A DNA stretch of 64,000 nt from Rhizomys pruinosus (Eukaryota > Chordata > Mammalia > Rodentia > Spalacidae), in assembly GCA_009823505.1 (NCBI GenBank), contig VZQC01001663.1, forward strand, positions 176,535 through 240,534, given 5' to 3'. This document shows, one piece after another, positions 20,515 through 31,052 of the stretch; position 1 is the first letter of the stretch, and every line of letters begins with the position of its first letter. Position numbers and translations under genes: made by a program. Under the pieces are notes generated by a model. It was not told where the DNA came from. It saw only the letters and a program-made list of their open reading frames with translations, and did not search any database.

Positions 20515-20990
20515 TCTATTAGCATTTTATTTTAATTTTTATTAATTTTTGTGATTTTATGCAGTATAATTTGATGGTATTTGGTTCCTCTGTCTCCCAC
20601 CCCCACCTGTCTTTATTAGCCCCACCCAATATAATGTTATCTCTCTCTCTCTCTATCTATATCTATATTTATATCTATCTATCTATCTATATCTATCTAT
20701 CTATCTATCTATCTATCTAATCTAAAATCTGTGCCAAATATCCTTCAGTCAAGGTCCATTCTCTGGAACCTAATTAACCTACCAGGGACCTGTGCTTGAA
20801 AGAGACTGTCTCTGTCCCCCTCAGCAGCCGTCTGTGGCCACAGTTTCCTTAGCTGGGGTTGGAGCTTCTTACCTCCGTCTTCATGTCTTTCCTGGGGTTT
20901 ACTCTGGTTTGAGCTAGCATGGGACTTGTGAATTCTGTCACCATCTCTGTGAGTTTATATGGGTGACTATTTAAATTCTTAATAACATTT
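20515..20990 (-). mobile_element. L1 3' UTR end (Lx-like), antisense
   Basis: T-rich start 'attttgtgat tttatgcagtat', 'tcccacccccacctg', 'gtccattctctggaacc', 'gagctagcatgggacttgtg...gtcaccatctctgtgagtttatatg'. This order matches old murid L1 3' UTRs read backwards. An ATCT microsatellite interrupts it at 20,640-20,720. Confidence 0.7.
20640..20720. repeat. (TC)n-(TATC)n microsatellite inside the L1 fragment
   Basis: TC units followed by ATCT/TATATC units. Confidence 0.93.
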
Positions 20991-21174
20991 TTGAAAGCAT
21001 CAATTACACAATTTTAAAATGCTATGCATGTTTTTATGTGTGTGCATCTGTGTATGATCAAGCTGAGAAAATATATTCTGAAACCAAGACACAAAATACA
21101 TTTCCCTGTATTTCCTCTCAGTGCTGAGCCTAGAAATACCATTAATATTTTAGACAGTAGACAAAGCTGAGCAT

Positions 21175-21345
21175 CCTAGCATTGCCTTGTACAATTGGGT
21201 TAACTTTGGCAAAGTTGTTTAGCTTTTCTTGAACTTAGTTCATTAATTTTTAAAATGAGAATAGTAAAAGTACCCTCTTCATAGTGACATATTGAGAATT
21301 AACAGAATTAATGAATATAAAACACAGCTCAGCACAAAGCTTAAA
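21175..21345 (+). mobile_element. MIR SINE, sense
   Basis: 'taactttggcaaagttgtttagc', 'aaaatgagaatagtaaaagtacc...catagtgacatattgagaattaa' and 'cagctcagcacaaag' follow the MIR core and 3' order. MIR is an ancient mammal-wide tRNA-derived SINE. Confidence 0.75.
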
Positions 21346-21502
21346 ATTAAGACCTTAAAGAATTTTATTTCATTGATTCTTAGACTCACGCCCCTCTCTA
21401 TTTTAACATTTTTATGCATATGACAATCAATGGATCTTAACCCGATCTTATTTTCACTGAACCAATGTATTCTTTTTTATATGTGATTAATAACTGAAAC
21501 AT

Positions 21503-21659
21503 TGGGAGGCGGAGCGATTTCTCAATGTTTAAGAGTTCTCGTTCCTCTTTAAGAGCATTTATATTTGGTTCCCATTACCCATGTGGCTTACTATCCCCTG
21601 TAAACCCTGTAAATTTAGCTCCATGTTATTATCGGATATTGTCTTCTGCCTCTCAGGGA

Positions 21660-21703
<44 letters not shown>
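21503..21703 (+). mobile_element. Old B2-like SINE with (AC)n tail
   Basis: 'ggcggagcgatttctcaatg...taagagttctcg', 'tggttcccattacccatgtgg', then 22 AC units (21,660-21,703). Poorly preserved. Confidence 0.6.
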
Positions 21704-21707
<4 letters not shown>

Positions 21708-22145
21708 TTAAAATAAATCCTATAAAGTCATTATAATATAGATTTTTGTGAGCAGTATAAAATCAGATACAAACTTTCTCAGTGGAGTTACCTTTCATTT
21801 AAGGAGTAAATTACATTAAAATTAGGACAGAATTAAAACATAGTCTCTCCATTGAATTTTTCTTGTTTTTATTTCACAAAAAATTCTTTGTTGAAAAGGA
21901 TTTGTGCTGCACCAGATTCTGTGCTGGGCAAAGATTTAAACATTGCATTATTGTCTTCAAAGACCTGGCAACAGATGTTCTGTGGCAATGGGGTGCTGTT
22001 GAAAGATTATGAACAGGTAGCTCTAAGACCAGAAGATTCTTCTCATGTTAACTGGAGAGAGCTGTTACATTCACATGAACAAAGACATGAAGAATCAATG
22101 AGGCTTATCTTAAGAGTAGGGGCTTGAACACCATTCCTCAGTCTG
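21704..22145. other. Single-copy DNA with a 91-codon chance frame
   Basis: A plus-strand open frame (21,852-22,127) has balanced composition but no domain I recognise. No promoter, splice or homology evidence supports it, and I treat it as non-coding. Confidence 0.35.
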
Positions 22146-22149
22146 TTTG

Positions 22150-22190
22150 TGCCTAACACAGTGTCAGGTCCACAGTAAGCTTTCTGTCAA
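22150..22190 (+). mobile_element. MIR 3' fragment, tentative
   Basis: 'cctaacacagtgtcaggtcc' plus 'acagtaagc' resembles the MIR 3' segment (cagtgcctggcacatagtaag). Confidence 0.4.
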
Positions 22191-22194
22191 CCAT

Positions 22195-23575
22195 TGCTCC
22201 TGTGCTGATTTCCGTTCTGCTGGAAATTGTATGTATATTTCATGGACAGCTGACTACAGTGCATTAATACATTATTATCAAGAGAGCAAATGTCCCCAAG
22301 CTAACATTCTAGAAATGTTCAATTGTCTCGAGTGGATTTTCTCATTGTCTTTTCCATAACAACTCAATGACTGGGAATACAACATGACACCAAGAGATAG
22401 AAAAATAAAAAGGGTCTTTGAAGCAGTTACTTTTTATCTTGCTTTATTCTTAACAGCGTTTCTCTGGTCTGATTCTTTTATGGTTCTGGGGAGAATTACA
22501 TTTCAAATTCCATAATTGCACAGGAGAATTGGAGTCTTGTAAAAATTTAGAGTACTCTTTTCAAAGGCAATTTTTATTATCCACCTAGGCTATGATGCAG
22601 CCAGAGAGATTGTTTAGAGCCTCATTAAAAGAACCCCTTTTTAATATGACTGCTTTCTCTTGACATAATGTAGCACACTCTTATTTAATATGACCACATT
22701 ACTACAATTGACTATGTATTTGTTGAAAGTGTTACAGTACGGTATTTAGAGTATTGAACCAGCACAGAATATACATGAACTTTATCAGTTTTCATTTTCC
22801 CTTTACAAACCAAGAACAATATTAAGTGACATTTTATGACATTTGATAGGTATTTAAAATTTGTTATTGCAACTGCTCAGTGAACCATAAAACACAAGTG
22901 GAACAGTATGGCCGTGTTTTCATTCTGAGAAATGCAGGCAAGAAGCACTTAAATTGGCATCTTACAGTGCATGCACATTTTCATCAATGTCTTACTCCCG
23001 GTTCTCTGCCAAGTTCATTATCTCCTCTGTGCCTGAATGTATCCAAATGAAAAATTAGGAGAGAAGACAGAATCAATTAAGAGTTGCCTCTGAAATGATC
23101 TCAGATTCCTGTATGGAAAAAGTCTCACTCAAGTTTCAAGGACCAATGTAATAATTTCTGGCTGAATGTGTCTGAATACACTATAGTGTTCTAAGGGAGA
23201 GTAGCTAAAAGATTGCTGAAACACTCCTTTCACACCTTACATCTATAAACATGGTTCTTTTATTTGCAGCTGAAACCATTACATCCACAGCCTATGGCTG
23301 TTTGGTGCTTTTAACGATGGAAAATTTAAAGGAGAAATAACAAGATGTGAAAATGCCTGCTGGGATATTAGTTTATCACTACATGTCCCTTATCATTTAG
23401 AAAAGTAGATGTAATATCTAGAATTCAGTCAACTCATTTGGTAAGGAGTCAAATAATAGATACTTAAAAATATAATATTGGGTATATGGCACTCCAGTGA
23501 AGAGTATTCCACCTGTCAGGGGCCACAATTTTAAAGAAAATTGAGTCTCCAAGGCAGCACAAATTAGATTCAATG
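22195..23575. other. Longest repeat-poor stretch, candidate conserved non-coding DNA
   Basis: About 1.4 kb with no SINE, LINE or LTR from the rodent families and no microsatellite. AT-rich with many TTTATT/ATTA words. A weak MIR-like phrase lies at 22,990-23,060. Low transposon density in a repeat-rich window can mark constrained regulatory DNA. Confidence 0.35.
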
Positions 23576-23579
23576 GGCT

Positions 23580-23682
23580 TTTAAAAAAGGGGGCAGGGAA
23601 CACAAAGTTGGGAGGATAGGAAGGAGAGGGTGGAACTGGGAGAAGTTGGGAGGCAAGGAGTGAATATGATTGAAATACAATG
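23580..23682 (+). mobile_element. L1 3' terminus (Lx-like), sense
   Basis: 'aaaaaagggggcagggaacacaaag', a G-rich purine run and 'ggagtgaatatgattgaaatac' match the last 100 bp of an Lx-type L1. Direct junction to an LTR end on the right. Confidence 0.65.
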
Positions 23683-23790
23683 CCTTCTCCCCATGATGGA
23701 CTGTACTCTCAAACTGTGAACCAAAATGAACCTTTCCTCCTTAAGTTTTTTATTATAGTAACAAGACATGTAAATAATATGGTTTCTAGG
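23683..23790 (+). mobile_element. ORR1-like LTR 3' end, sense
   Basis: 'ccatgatggactgtactctc', 'aactgtgaaccaaaatgaac', 'ctccttaagttttttattatagtaac' match the ORR1 3' region. Only the last third is present. Confidence 0.72.
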
Positions 23791-23964
23791 TATTCTATTC
23801 TTCAATGAAAAAATTATGCAATGATACAAATATCTTAGAGTTTCAAGGATCCAGTCAGATAATTAAAATCAAGTGTGTACCAAGGTGATACATATTTATG
23901 CTAACTTTTAATTATGGAAACTATTGACAAGGTAGAAATTACCTACTAAAATATTAAGATCCTG

Positions 23965-24170
23965 GCTGGGGCTAGGGAGATCACTCTAGCCATTAAGAGT
24001 AGTTCTTGCTCTTCCGGAATATTCTAGCTCAGTACCCAAGTAAAATCTGGTGGTTCACCACAATCTGTAACTCCAACTCCACTTCCGGCCTCCTCCAGCA
24101 CCCCCATACATTGCATAAAATCATATAGACATGCACATACACAAAAATAAAAATTAAAAATCTTTATAAA
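23965..24170 (+). mobile_element. B2/B3-family SINE, diverged
   Basis: 'ctggggctagggagatcactc', 'gctcagtacccaag', 'cacaatctgtaactccaactcc', tail 'acatacacaaaaataaaaatt'. Confidence 0.82.
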
Positions 24171-24189
24171 AGACCTTATCTTTCTAGGC

Positions 24190-24191
<2 letters not shown>

Positions 24192-24241
<50 letters not shown>
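24192..24241. repeat. Poly(T), 50 bp
   Basis: 50 uninterrupted T. No element body is recognisable on the right, so it may be the tail of an extremely 5'-truncated insertion. Confidence 0.95.
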
Positions 24242-24242
<1 letters not shown>

Positions 24243-25080
24243 TGGTGCCTTATGGTATCACATCATATCAAGGTGGTTCACTGATGCCTCTCAGATGAAT
24301 GTTACTAAATTGTTTTAGTTTGGAGATAACTGCTTGTTTAATTAGTTCAGCTAACTGCAGGGGAGGGTGGTGAGCCACCAGATACTTCCCTTCAAAAGCA
24401 TCTTACAGGGTCTTACCTATTAGAACTAGTAGTAACTCTTCGGTTCATGTCAGTTTCTTAACTGAAATGTGTTGAAGGACTTATGAGAAAGAGAATCTAA
24501 AAGGCAATAATAAAATAAGAGGTTAGTTATCAGTTGACAGTAAGTTTATGGTAGCTTATGAAGCATAAAAGGGCAGCAAGAATTAGAAGGAATGGGGCTT
24601 AAAGAGAGCAGCACAAGTGATTCAGCAGTTATTTTCACTGGTGATCAACTTCCTTAAACGTGTTTGCTAACTGTGCGTTCTAAATCACAGCATAGTCAGG
24701 ATAAATCTCTCTCTGGAATGTCCTTTTCATAGTTAACCTCACAATCTTTTCTTTCATCTCTATATTGATGACATTATTTAGAAGGTTTTCTTCCCCACTT
24801 GGACTGCTTTTGCTATTTAGGTATCTGATTTCATGTATCTCCCATTCTTATTCTATTAAATTTTAGAGATTTGTAAACACAGACCCTCTGCTATTTGGGA
24901 GCATCTGTGTTCTCTGCTAGAATTAAAGGCATGGTATTTTAAAATACAAATATCCATGTATATCTGAAATTTCAAGTTCTTGTCCTTCAGAGACAATTAA
25001 GCTTTGAGACTAGTGAATTAAGTCATAATTAATATAATCATGGAAATTTTAATGATAGGATATGAAAGATTTGGTCATTT
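24242..25080. other. Single-copy AT-rich DNA
   Basis: No repeat or gene recognised. Confidence 0.4.
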
Positions 25081-25084
25081 AATG

Positions 25085-25275
25085 TGACTCTGTTGGTACA
25101 GTGCTTGCCTAGCATGCTTAAAGTACTTGGTTCCTCTTCTACCATCACATAAACTGGGTACTGTGGGCATACCTGCAGTCTTAACACTAGGATCTGGAGA
25201 GGTAGGAGAACTAGACCTCAAGTTATCTTCTGTTATAGAGGGACTTTAACTCTAACTTGGCCTATATAACACCTT
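25085..25275 (+). mobile_element. ID-B1 composite (B4-type) SINE
   Basis: ID-like head 'ttggtacagtgcttgcctagc', then a B1-like 'aaactgggtactgtgggcatacc...ggatctggagagg' and a repeated B1 segment. Old. Confidence 0.65.
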
Positions 25276-25363
25276 TTGTCAAAGTGAATAAATGAATGAA
25301 TGAATAACACTCATATTTCTCACCCACCTTTGTCAGTTCAGGTTCTACTCCTCAGGTTTACAT

Positions 25364-25367
<4 letters not shown>

Positions 25368-25402
<35 letters not shown>
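25368..25402. repeat. (AC)n microsatellite
   Basis: About 17 AC units followed by A/C-rich sequence. A short (GAAT)n lies nearby at 25,287-25,305. Confidence 0.93.
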
Positions 25403-25403
<1 letters not shown>

Positions 25404-25409
25404 ACACAA

Positions 25410-26480
25410 ACCAAAAACAAAACACAAACAGAAAAATATAACTAAATCTAATCTATTTCTCCTTAATAACTATGCCTCATATTCTTTAAAAAGCCAAACT
25501 AGTTCAGAAATATTTTAAAATCCTAGAAAAACAGTAAATAGATCATCAGTTCTTCTAAACCTGCTGCAGCTCACTACTGGGATTTGAAAATGCATCTTAA
25601 TAAAGCTGGTAAATTACTTTTTATTTTCACAGACATAAATCTGTTTGTAGGCTTTCCCAAGTGAATTGATATACTTGTTTGGCTGTGATTTCTGTTTTAC
25701 CTTTATATTAAAACTGAGCAGAAGCAAAAAGGTCAAGTTTATTCAGAAAATTGTTAGCTATCCCTGGGAGGAAAAATAATTTAGCATGCGTGATTTTAAT
25801 CAATTTTCATTCATTGTTAAAGTTCACCAAAAGTTGAGCTTGATGTCCATGAGAAAAGGGAATGTTGACTGGTCTTACAAGTATAATAAATAGACTGGAA
25901 TCTAAAGACCTTGTAACAACAATGTTAATAAAATATATTTGTCTTCTATAAGTTAGAACTGTTTAAATTAGAAAATCTGCCTGATTAGATGCTGGGTTAG
26001 CAGAGCAGTTTCAATTCTCAATTTTCATTCCTCTGAACTTGAACAGGCAACATTGACTAGAACAGTCAGTCTGTACTGTGAAGCTGAGTGGTGGCATACT
26101 CTCTGGAGTTCAGGCATTCAGGTGGCATCATGTCTGGAAGTGAAAGATTTGGAAGAAGTAACTACCCCAAAGAGGAGATTTGAGTCTTTGGCCATCCACA
26201 GAATGATACTATACCACATGCTTTCCTAATTTTCAGCCATCCCTGTTCGTGTTGTGCTGGGGACCATGATGGTGCAGGGGCAAGGCTGGCTCTTTTGCTA
26301 ATGTGACAATGATTAGGAAGATGTTGACATTCAGAATGGGATATTTCAGAAAGGAGTCCATGCCTGTTAATGCACAACAGAAAATAATTGATTAAGTAAG
26401 GGAGCTGTAATAGTGCTGGTAATGGGTGACAATATGCTGGTGACACAGGTACTGTTCCTAATAGTTAATCAAAGACAGGA
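25410..26480. other. Repeat-poor AT-rich DNA, candidate conserved element
   Basis: About 1 kb without recognised repeats. 25,660-25,850 has a nuclear-receptor-like half site (aaaggtcaagttt) and homeodomain-like sites (tttaatcaattttcattcattg). Speculative; no coding frame supported. Confidence 0.3.
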
Positions 26481-26484
26481 GGCT

Positions 26485-26730
26485 CAGAGTGGCTGGGATA
26501 TAAGAGCACCGACTACTCTTGCAGAGGACCCGGGTTCAATCCCCAGCACCCACATGGCGGCTAAGAACCGTCTGTAACTCCAATTCCAGGAGAACTCTAG
26601 TTCCAGGGGAATCTGAGAACCTTTTCTGACCTCCGCGGCATTGCACAACATGGGTGCACAAACCTACGTGCAGACAGTACATTCATATACATACAAAAAT
26701 AAATTTTAAAAAAAGACCAAAAAAAAAAAA
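26485..26730 (+). mobile_element. B2 SINE, sense, duplication sub-form, head partly deleted
   Basis: 'taagagcaccgactactcttgc', cccgggttcaatcccc (B box region), 'ccaattccaggagaactcta' followed by 'gttccaggggaatc' (the internal duplication), tail 'cataca aaaataaat'. About 15 bp of the usual 'gagagatggctcagtgg' head is missing, which removes part of the A box. Confidence 0.92.
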
Positions 26731-26792
26731 AAGAATAAGAAAGACTAAGGTTGAATGTGGGTGTTAGTCTGTTATAAAATGTTTATAGTGTA

Positions 26793-26928
26793 TGCCAGGT
26801 TTGGTGACACACACCTTTAACCCCAGCACTTGGGAGGCTGAATTCAAGGCCAGCCTGGTCTACATAGTGAGCTCCAAGCCAGCTGGGACTAAAGGGAGAC
26901 ACTGTTTCAAAAAGACAAAAAGAAAAGT
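26793..26928 (+). mobile_element. B1 SINE with internal deletion
   Basis: 'tgccaggtttggtgacacac' and 'agcctggtctacatagtgag' to 'actgtttcaaaaagac'. About 25 bp between 'gggaggctga' and 'attcaaggcc' is missing. Confidence 0.9.
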
Positions 26929-26957
26929 TCATAGGGAGATAGAAACATGTGGCTAGA

Positions 26958-27188
26958 GGGGCTGGAGATGGCTATAGGTTTAGGAACACTGGCAGCTCTT
27001 ACAGAAGCCCCAGGTTCCATTCTCAATTAGCACCGGCATGATGGCTAACAACCATCTACAATTCCAATTCCAGGGGATCTGATGCCCTCTTCTGACCTCC
27101 ATGGTCATTGCTTGACATGGCCACACTTACAGATGGCATGCAATACACTCATACACATAAAAATAAAAAGCAATAAATAAAATATTAT
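26958..27188 (+). mobile_element. B2/B3-family SINE
   Basis: Head ggggctggagatggctatag, 'ccaattccaggggatctgatgccc', tail 'cataaaaataaaaagcaataa'. Confidence 0.9.
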
Positions 27189-27344
27189 AAATGTTGCAGA
27201 AATGGTAATTCTCTCATAGGGAAAGCACCAACACGATTAGAGACATGGGAATAAGAATGTTCTTTGTTCATAAATACCAGCCTAGTGATATTATGGTGTG
27301 TATGCATGCCCATATAGTGATGGTTCATTAACAAAGGTTAGTTG

Positions 27345-27548
27345 TGGGCTGGAGAGATGGCTCAGTAGTTAAGAGAACTGACAGCTCTTGCAGAGGACCC
27401 AGGTTTGGTTCCCAGCACCCACATGGCAGCTAAAGGCCATCTTTAACTCCAGCTCCAGGGGAATCTGAGGCCCTCTTCTGACCTCTGCAGTGTTGCATGA
27501 CATGGTGCACCTACCTCCACACAGGCAGTACACTCATACACATAAATA
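27345..27548 (+). mobile_element. B2/B3 SINE with perfect 12-bp TSD
   Basis: Flanked by aaaggttagttg at 27333-27344 and 27549-27560. Head tgggctggagagatggctca, 'cccaggtttggttcccagc', 'ctccagctccaggggaatctg', tail 'catacacataaat'. Well preserved. Confidence 0.94.
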
Positions 27549-27689
27549 AAAGGTTAGTTGCACCAAAGTATATAAACAAGATTGGAAATGGCTATCTCAA
27601 AATCAGATTTTGATGATTTTTGAGCTCTGGAAAAATACACTACAGATGACAATCTGTAGATACTGATATGTGTTGACTTTCTCAGTGTC

Positions 27690-28195
27690 ATGATGTTCCA
27701 ACCTCCCAGGTCACCACCCGCAGGGCCCTAGGTTTGGCAGTTATCCCCAGCTGTGGCTTGACTGCTGTGGAGGAGGGGGCATGTAGGGAAGTGGGAAAGA
27801 GTCGAGCAGTCCCCAAGACAGCAATAAACACAAACAGGTCCTAAGAAAAAGACCTGGGAGTTGCATCAGTGAGCAAAACTCATTTATTGTAGGGGTTTAA
27901 GCACTTATATACTTTTTGTTGGGCTCTTTGACCAGGAGATGGGCAGGACAGAGGAGAAGCATACATTCTACAATGACTAAGTTTTATGGCAGAAGAACAA
28001 CTGTAGCCCCTGAAAAAAGCTTATTGCTTGCACCACTTGCCTCCAGAGGACAGGGCAGACATGGCTCAAGAGGGATAAGACTTCAGAATGCTACTATTCA
28101 AGCTACATTCCCCTAGGGGTTGGGCTGTATATGCCTGATATCCAAAATGACGAGTGGGAGTGGCTCTCATCTCCTGCCAGTCTTCTAGGTTTTGG
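27690..28195 (-). mobile_element. Putative ERV LTR, antisense, family unknown
   Basis: A GC-richer block unlike its AT-rich surroundings. On the minus strand it has a polyadenylation signal (aataaatgag context, from 'ctcatttattgtag' at 27,880-27,895) followed by 'ccaggtctttttcttaggacc' and a second aataaa-like 'gtttattgctg'. Arrangement and length (about 500 bp) suggest a solo rodent ERV LTR. No internal genes. Boundaries are estimates. Confidence 0.42.
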
Positions 28196-28204
28196 GGGGG
28201 GGGG
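28191..28204. repeat. Poly(G) run
   Basis: 'ttttgggggggggggtg': an 11-12 bp G run at the LTR edge. Confidence 0.8.
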
Positions 28205-28544
28205 TGAAATCTACTAGAAGGTTATCAGGGAAAGAATGCACCTCTTTTATACTCAGCCATAATTGATTCATCCAGCTCCACAGATACGTTTTTGCAAATA
28301 CATTTTAACTCATACAGATACCTTCATGGACTCAAGTATAGAATCACGAGTTTGTCAACAGAAAAGAAAATTCATATATAACCTTCTCTATGTTAGGTAG
28401 GGATGTATGGGCACGTGATGGATTTCAAATGCATAATTAGTATATATAGTGAAGAAAGGAAGCTCATAGAAGGTGTTAAAATGGAACAGGTCTCCCATCC
28501 CTATCTTCCAGCTTCAACCTCTGGTATTAGTACATTTAGAGATA

Positions 28545-28622
28545 GGTGGCAGTACATAGGTAACTGAGGATAAATAAGGTCATATTAGTGCTAACCTAAT
28601 CCAATAGGAGTTGCTTTATTAA
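28545..28622 (+). mobile_element. MLT1-like MaLR fragment, tentative
   Basis: 'ggtaactgaggataaataagg' and 'tcatattagtgctaacctaatccaatagg' resemble the MLT1-type phrase 'gaggtcataagggtggggccctaatccaat'. Confidence 0.35.
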
Positions 28623-28624
28623 GA

Positions 28625-29538
28625 TTTATTTTTTTATATTTTCATTGAAGTTTTGTTCATTTCATACATCCTTTCTCAGTCCAATTTAGCCTCATTTCCC
28701 TTTCCATGTCCCCCACCTCACCCAAGTTCATGCATTCTGATATACATGTCTTACATCTTTTTCTGAGTCTTTCCAGAGTGTTTTTTTCAAAGCAGAGGAT
28801 TATTGTTTGGGGGAGAACTTTACTGTTTCAGTTGGTTCTTTGCGCCAGTTCTTTTGTTATTTTTTTTAATTTTATTTATTTCTGTATGTGTATGAATGTA
28901 CTGTCTGCATGCAAGTTTGTGCACCCATATCATGCAATGCCACGGAGGTCAGAAGAGGGTATCGGACTCCCCTGGAACTGGAGTTCCCCTGGAATTGGAG
29001 TTTCAGATGGTTCTCGGCCACCATGTGGGTGCTGGGGATCGAACCCGGGTCCTCTGTAAGAGCGGTCAGCGCTCTTAACCACTAGGCCATCTCTCCAGCC
29101 CCCAACTTGTATTTCTTCAACACACGCATATATATGTCACACCTATACTAAAATTTTGTCATCTGAAATTAAGCTGTATGTTATTTCCCAATCATATTTC
29201 AGGATTCACATTTTCCCTTTTAATTTTATGTTAATTTAAAATATGCATACCTAGCCTCTACCCATATAAAAAAACTACAAAGTCTGAAAATAAGTAGTAG
29301 GTTAATTCTAGATCCTTTTAAAGGATTCATATTATAGAAGCAAATTTTCCTTAAGTTAAAGAGGAGTATAGCATTAATGTTGCTCAGTTTGGCTTACAAC
29401 TAGGTACTTGGTGCTAGCATCCACAAATGAGGGATACCATTCATCATTTGTTTTTCTGGGGACTGTGTTACTTCACCCAGCATAACATCTTCTAGTTCCA
29501 TCCATTCACCTGCAAAGTTCATGATGTCATCTTTCTTT
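28625..29538 (-). mobile_element. L1 3' UTR plus end of ORF2 (form B), antisense, split by a B2
   Basis: Left part 28,625-28,861 is 3' UTR: 'cattgaagttttgttcatttc', 'tccctttccatgtcccccacc'. The right part from 29,102 runs through 3' UTR into the end of ORF2, 'ggtgctagcatccacaaatg...ccatccattcacctgcaaag' plus 'ttcatgatgtcatctttc'. It stops at 29,538 next to a new poly(T). Parallel to 41.6-42.0 kb. All frames are broken. Confidence 0.82.
28862..29101 (-). mobile_element. B2 SINE, full length, duplication sub-form, inside L1
   Basis: 'tctgtatgtgtatgaatgtactgtctgcatg' to 'ggccatctctccagcccc'. It has the internal duplicated block ('tggaactggagttcccctgg' followed by 'aattggagtttcag'). The L1 3' UTR resumes at once on the right with 'caacttgtattt', so the B2 is younger than the L1. 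The 117-residue frame crossing it is spurious. Confidence 0.95.
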
Positions 29539-30062
29539 TTTTGTTGTTGTTTAAATTTTTATTGGGCTTTTGTGTGTTTCATACAACTGTTCTTAATCAA
29601 ATTTAGTACCCCATCCATGACCCCCAACCTCCCTGCCAGACCTCGTGCATTTTGCCATACATCTTAAGTCTGATCCAGTCAAACATTTGTATCCAAAATG
29701 TCCTTCAGTGCAAATTAACCCACTGAAGTCTAGTCTAGTCATCCTATCTAGAGGTCCGTAGTAATCAATCTTCAGTAGTCCTCAGTCTAGGGCTGGCCCA
29801 CCATCCATTTCTCTTGCTTTACTCTGGGCCCTTGTCTGATTGAGTTGGTGTGCATCCTGTGCTCAGAGATACTATTACCAGAATTTCACATGTGGCAGCT
29901 TCCAGAATCTTTAAAGCCTCTGCTTCCCTATGTTCATGAATCACCCCTGGCTCTCTCGTTCTGTTCTTTCTGCCCCCTCTTCTGCAATGGTCCTGAGCCA
30001 TGGGCAGATGGGTTTTAATATAGGACTACTATGCAGAGACACACATACTGCAGTTTCTTTTT
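29539..30062 (-). mobile_element. L1 3' UTR end, antisense (second unit)
   Basis: New poly(T)-like start 'ttttttgttgttgtttaaat', 'tttttattgggcttttgtg', 'ccccatccatgacccccaacctcc', 'tgcattttgccatacatc'. Then an unfamiliar 3' UTR to 'ctgccccctcttctgcaatgg...atgggttttaat'. Distinct sequence from the unit at 28.6 kb. Confidence 0.65.
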
Positions 30063-30188
30063 TTAGCATACAAATAACATAAATTTATTATTTAACAATT
30101 TTAAAGGGATCAGAAACATATTCACAAAAGAATGTAATATTCACTATTATTTGGTTCTACAATTCAAAAATAACCCCAAAAGCAACTT

Positions 30189-30547
30189 CTGGACTGGAGA
30201 GATGGCTCAGTGGTTAAGAGCACTGGCTGCTCTTACAAAGGACTGGGGTTTGGTTCCCAGCACCACAGTGGACTGGAACTTCAGTTCCAGGGAATCCATT
30301 GCCCTCTTCTGGCCTCTGTGGGCATTGTACACAGCACACATGGGTGCAAGCCAAACACTCATGCACATAAAAATAAATACATTTTTTTTGTCTTTTTGAG
30401 ACAGGGTTTCCTTGTAGCCCCAGGTGGCTTGGAACTCACTCTGTAGACCAGGCTGAGTTTGAACTCACAGAGATCAGATTGCCTCTGCCTCCTGAGTACT
30501 AAGGTTACAAGTATATGCCACCATACCCATCAAAAATAAATAAATTT
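30189..30547 (+). mobile_element. B2/B3 SINE, sense, its tail holding a B1
   Basis: 'ctggactggagagatggctc', 'gttttggttcccagc'-like centre, 'tcagttccagggaatccattgccc', tail at 30,361-30,380, resuming 30,532-30,547. The outer flanks aaaagcaactt (30,178-30,188) and aaaagcactt (30,548-30,557) act as its TSD in the L1M relic. Confidence 0.88.
30381..30531 (-). mobile_element. B1 SINE, antisense, inside the B2 tail
   Basis: 'tttttgtctttttgagacag...cttgtagccccagg' to 'tatgccaccatacccatc'. The flanks aaaaataaat (about 30,369 and 30,533) fit insertion into the B2 A-rich tail. Confidence 0.92.
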
Positions 30548-30795
30548 TAAAAGCACTTTTATGTCCATTAAGTAGTTTCCTTGTAGTATCTCTTTTCCTT
30601 ATGTTTTAACAGTCACAAACCAACTTTCTATCACCAAGAGGTCTTAATTCTAGATATTTCAAATGAATGAAATGATATAAAATTTGTCCTCTTGCATCTG
30701 GTATATTTCACTTAGCTTGATGCCTTTTAGGTCCATCCAAGTTGTAGTGTCTATTTGTACTCCATTATTCTTTATGGCCAGATACTATTCTTTTT

Positions 30796-31007
30796 TAATA
30801 TTTTATTTTATTGTTATTAATTTTTTTCCATAAGTCATACATCGTTTCTCAACCAAATCTAGAGTCACTTCCCTTTATATGTCCCCCACTCTACCTGAGT
30901 CCCTGCACACTGTCCTACATGTCCTGCATCTTTTTCTGAGTCTTTCCAAAGTTTTTTTTTTCCTTTCAGTTCTTTGGTTGTTGTTCTCTCCAACTTGTAT
31001 TGCTATA

Positions 31008-31052
<45 letters not shown>

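Larger units (their letters stand above)
30063..30795 (-). mobile_element. Ancient L1M-type LINE relic, antisense, split by SINEs
   Basis: 'agcatacaaataacataaat' and 'ttattatttaacaattttaaag' at the left, 'tttcacttagcttgatgccttttaggtccatcc' and 'ttctttatggccagatactattc' at the right, match mammal-wide L1M 3' sequence in reverse. Older than the rodent L1s on both sides. Confidence 0.72.

Noticed and set aside
21852..22127. 91-codon frame with protein-like composition
   Set aside because: No homology recognised and no supporting signals; frames of this length are expected by chance in 64 kb.
27333..27560. CRISPR-like regular repeats among the many similar B2 units
   Set aside because: Spacing is irregular, units are 200 bp SINEs with TSDs, and the genome is mammalian.
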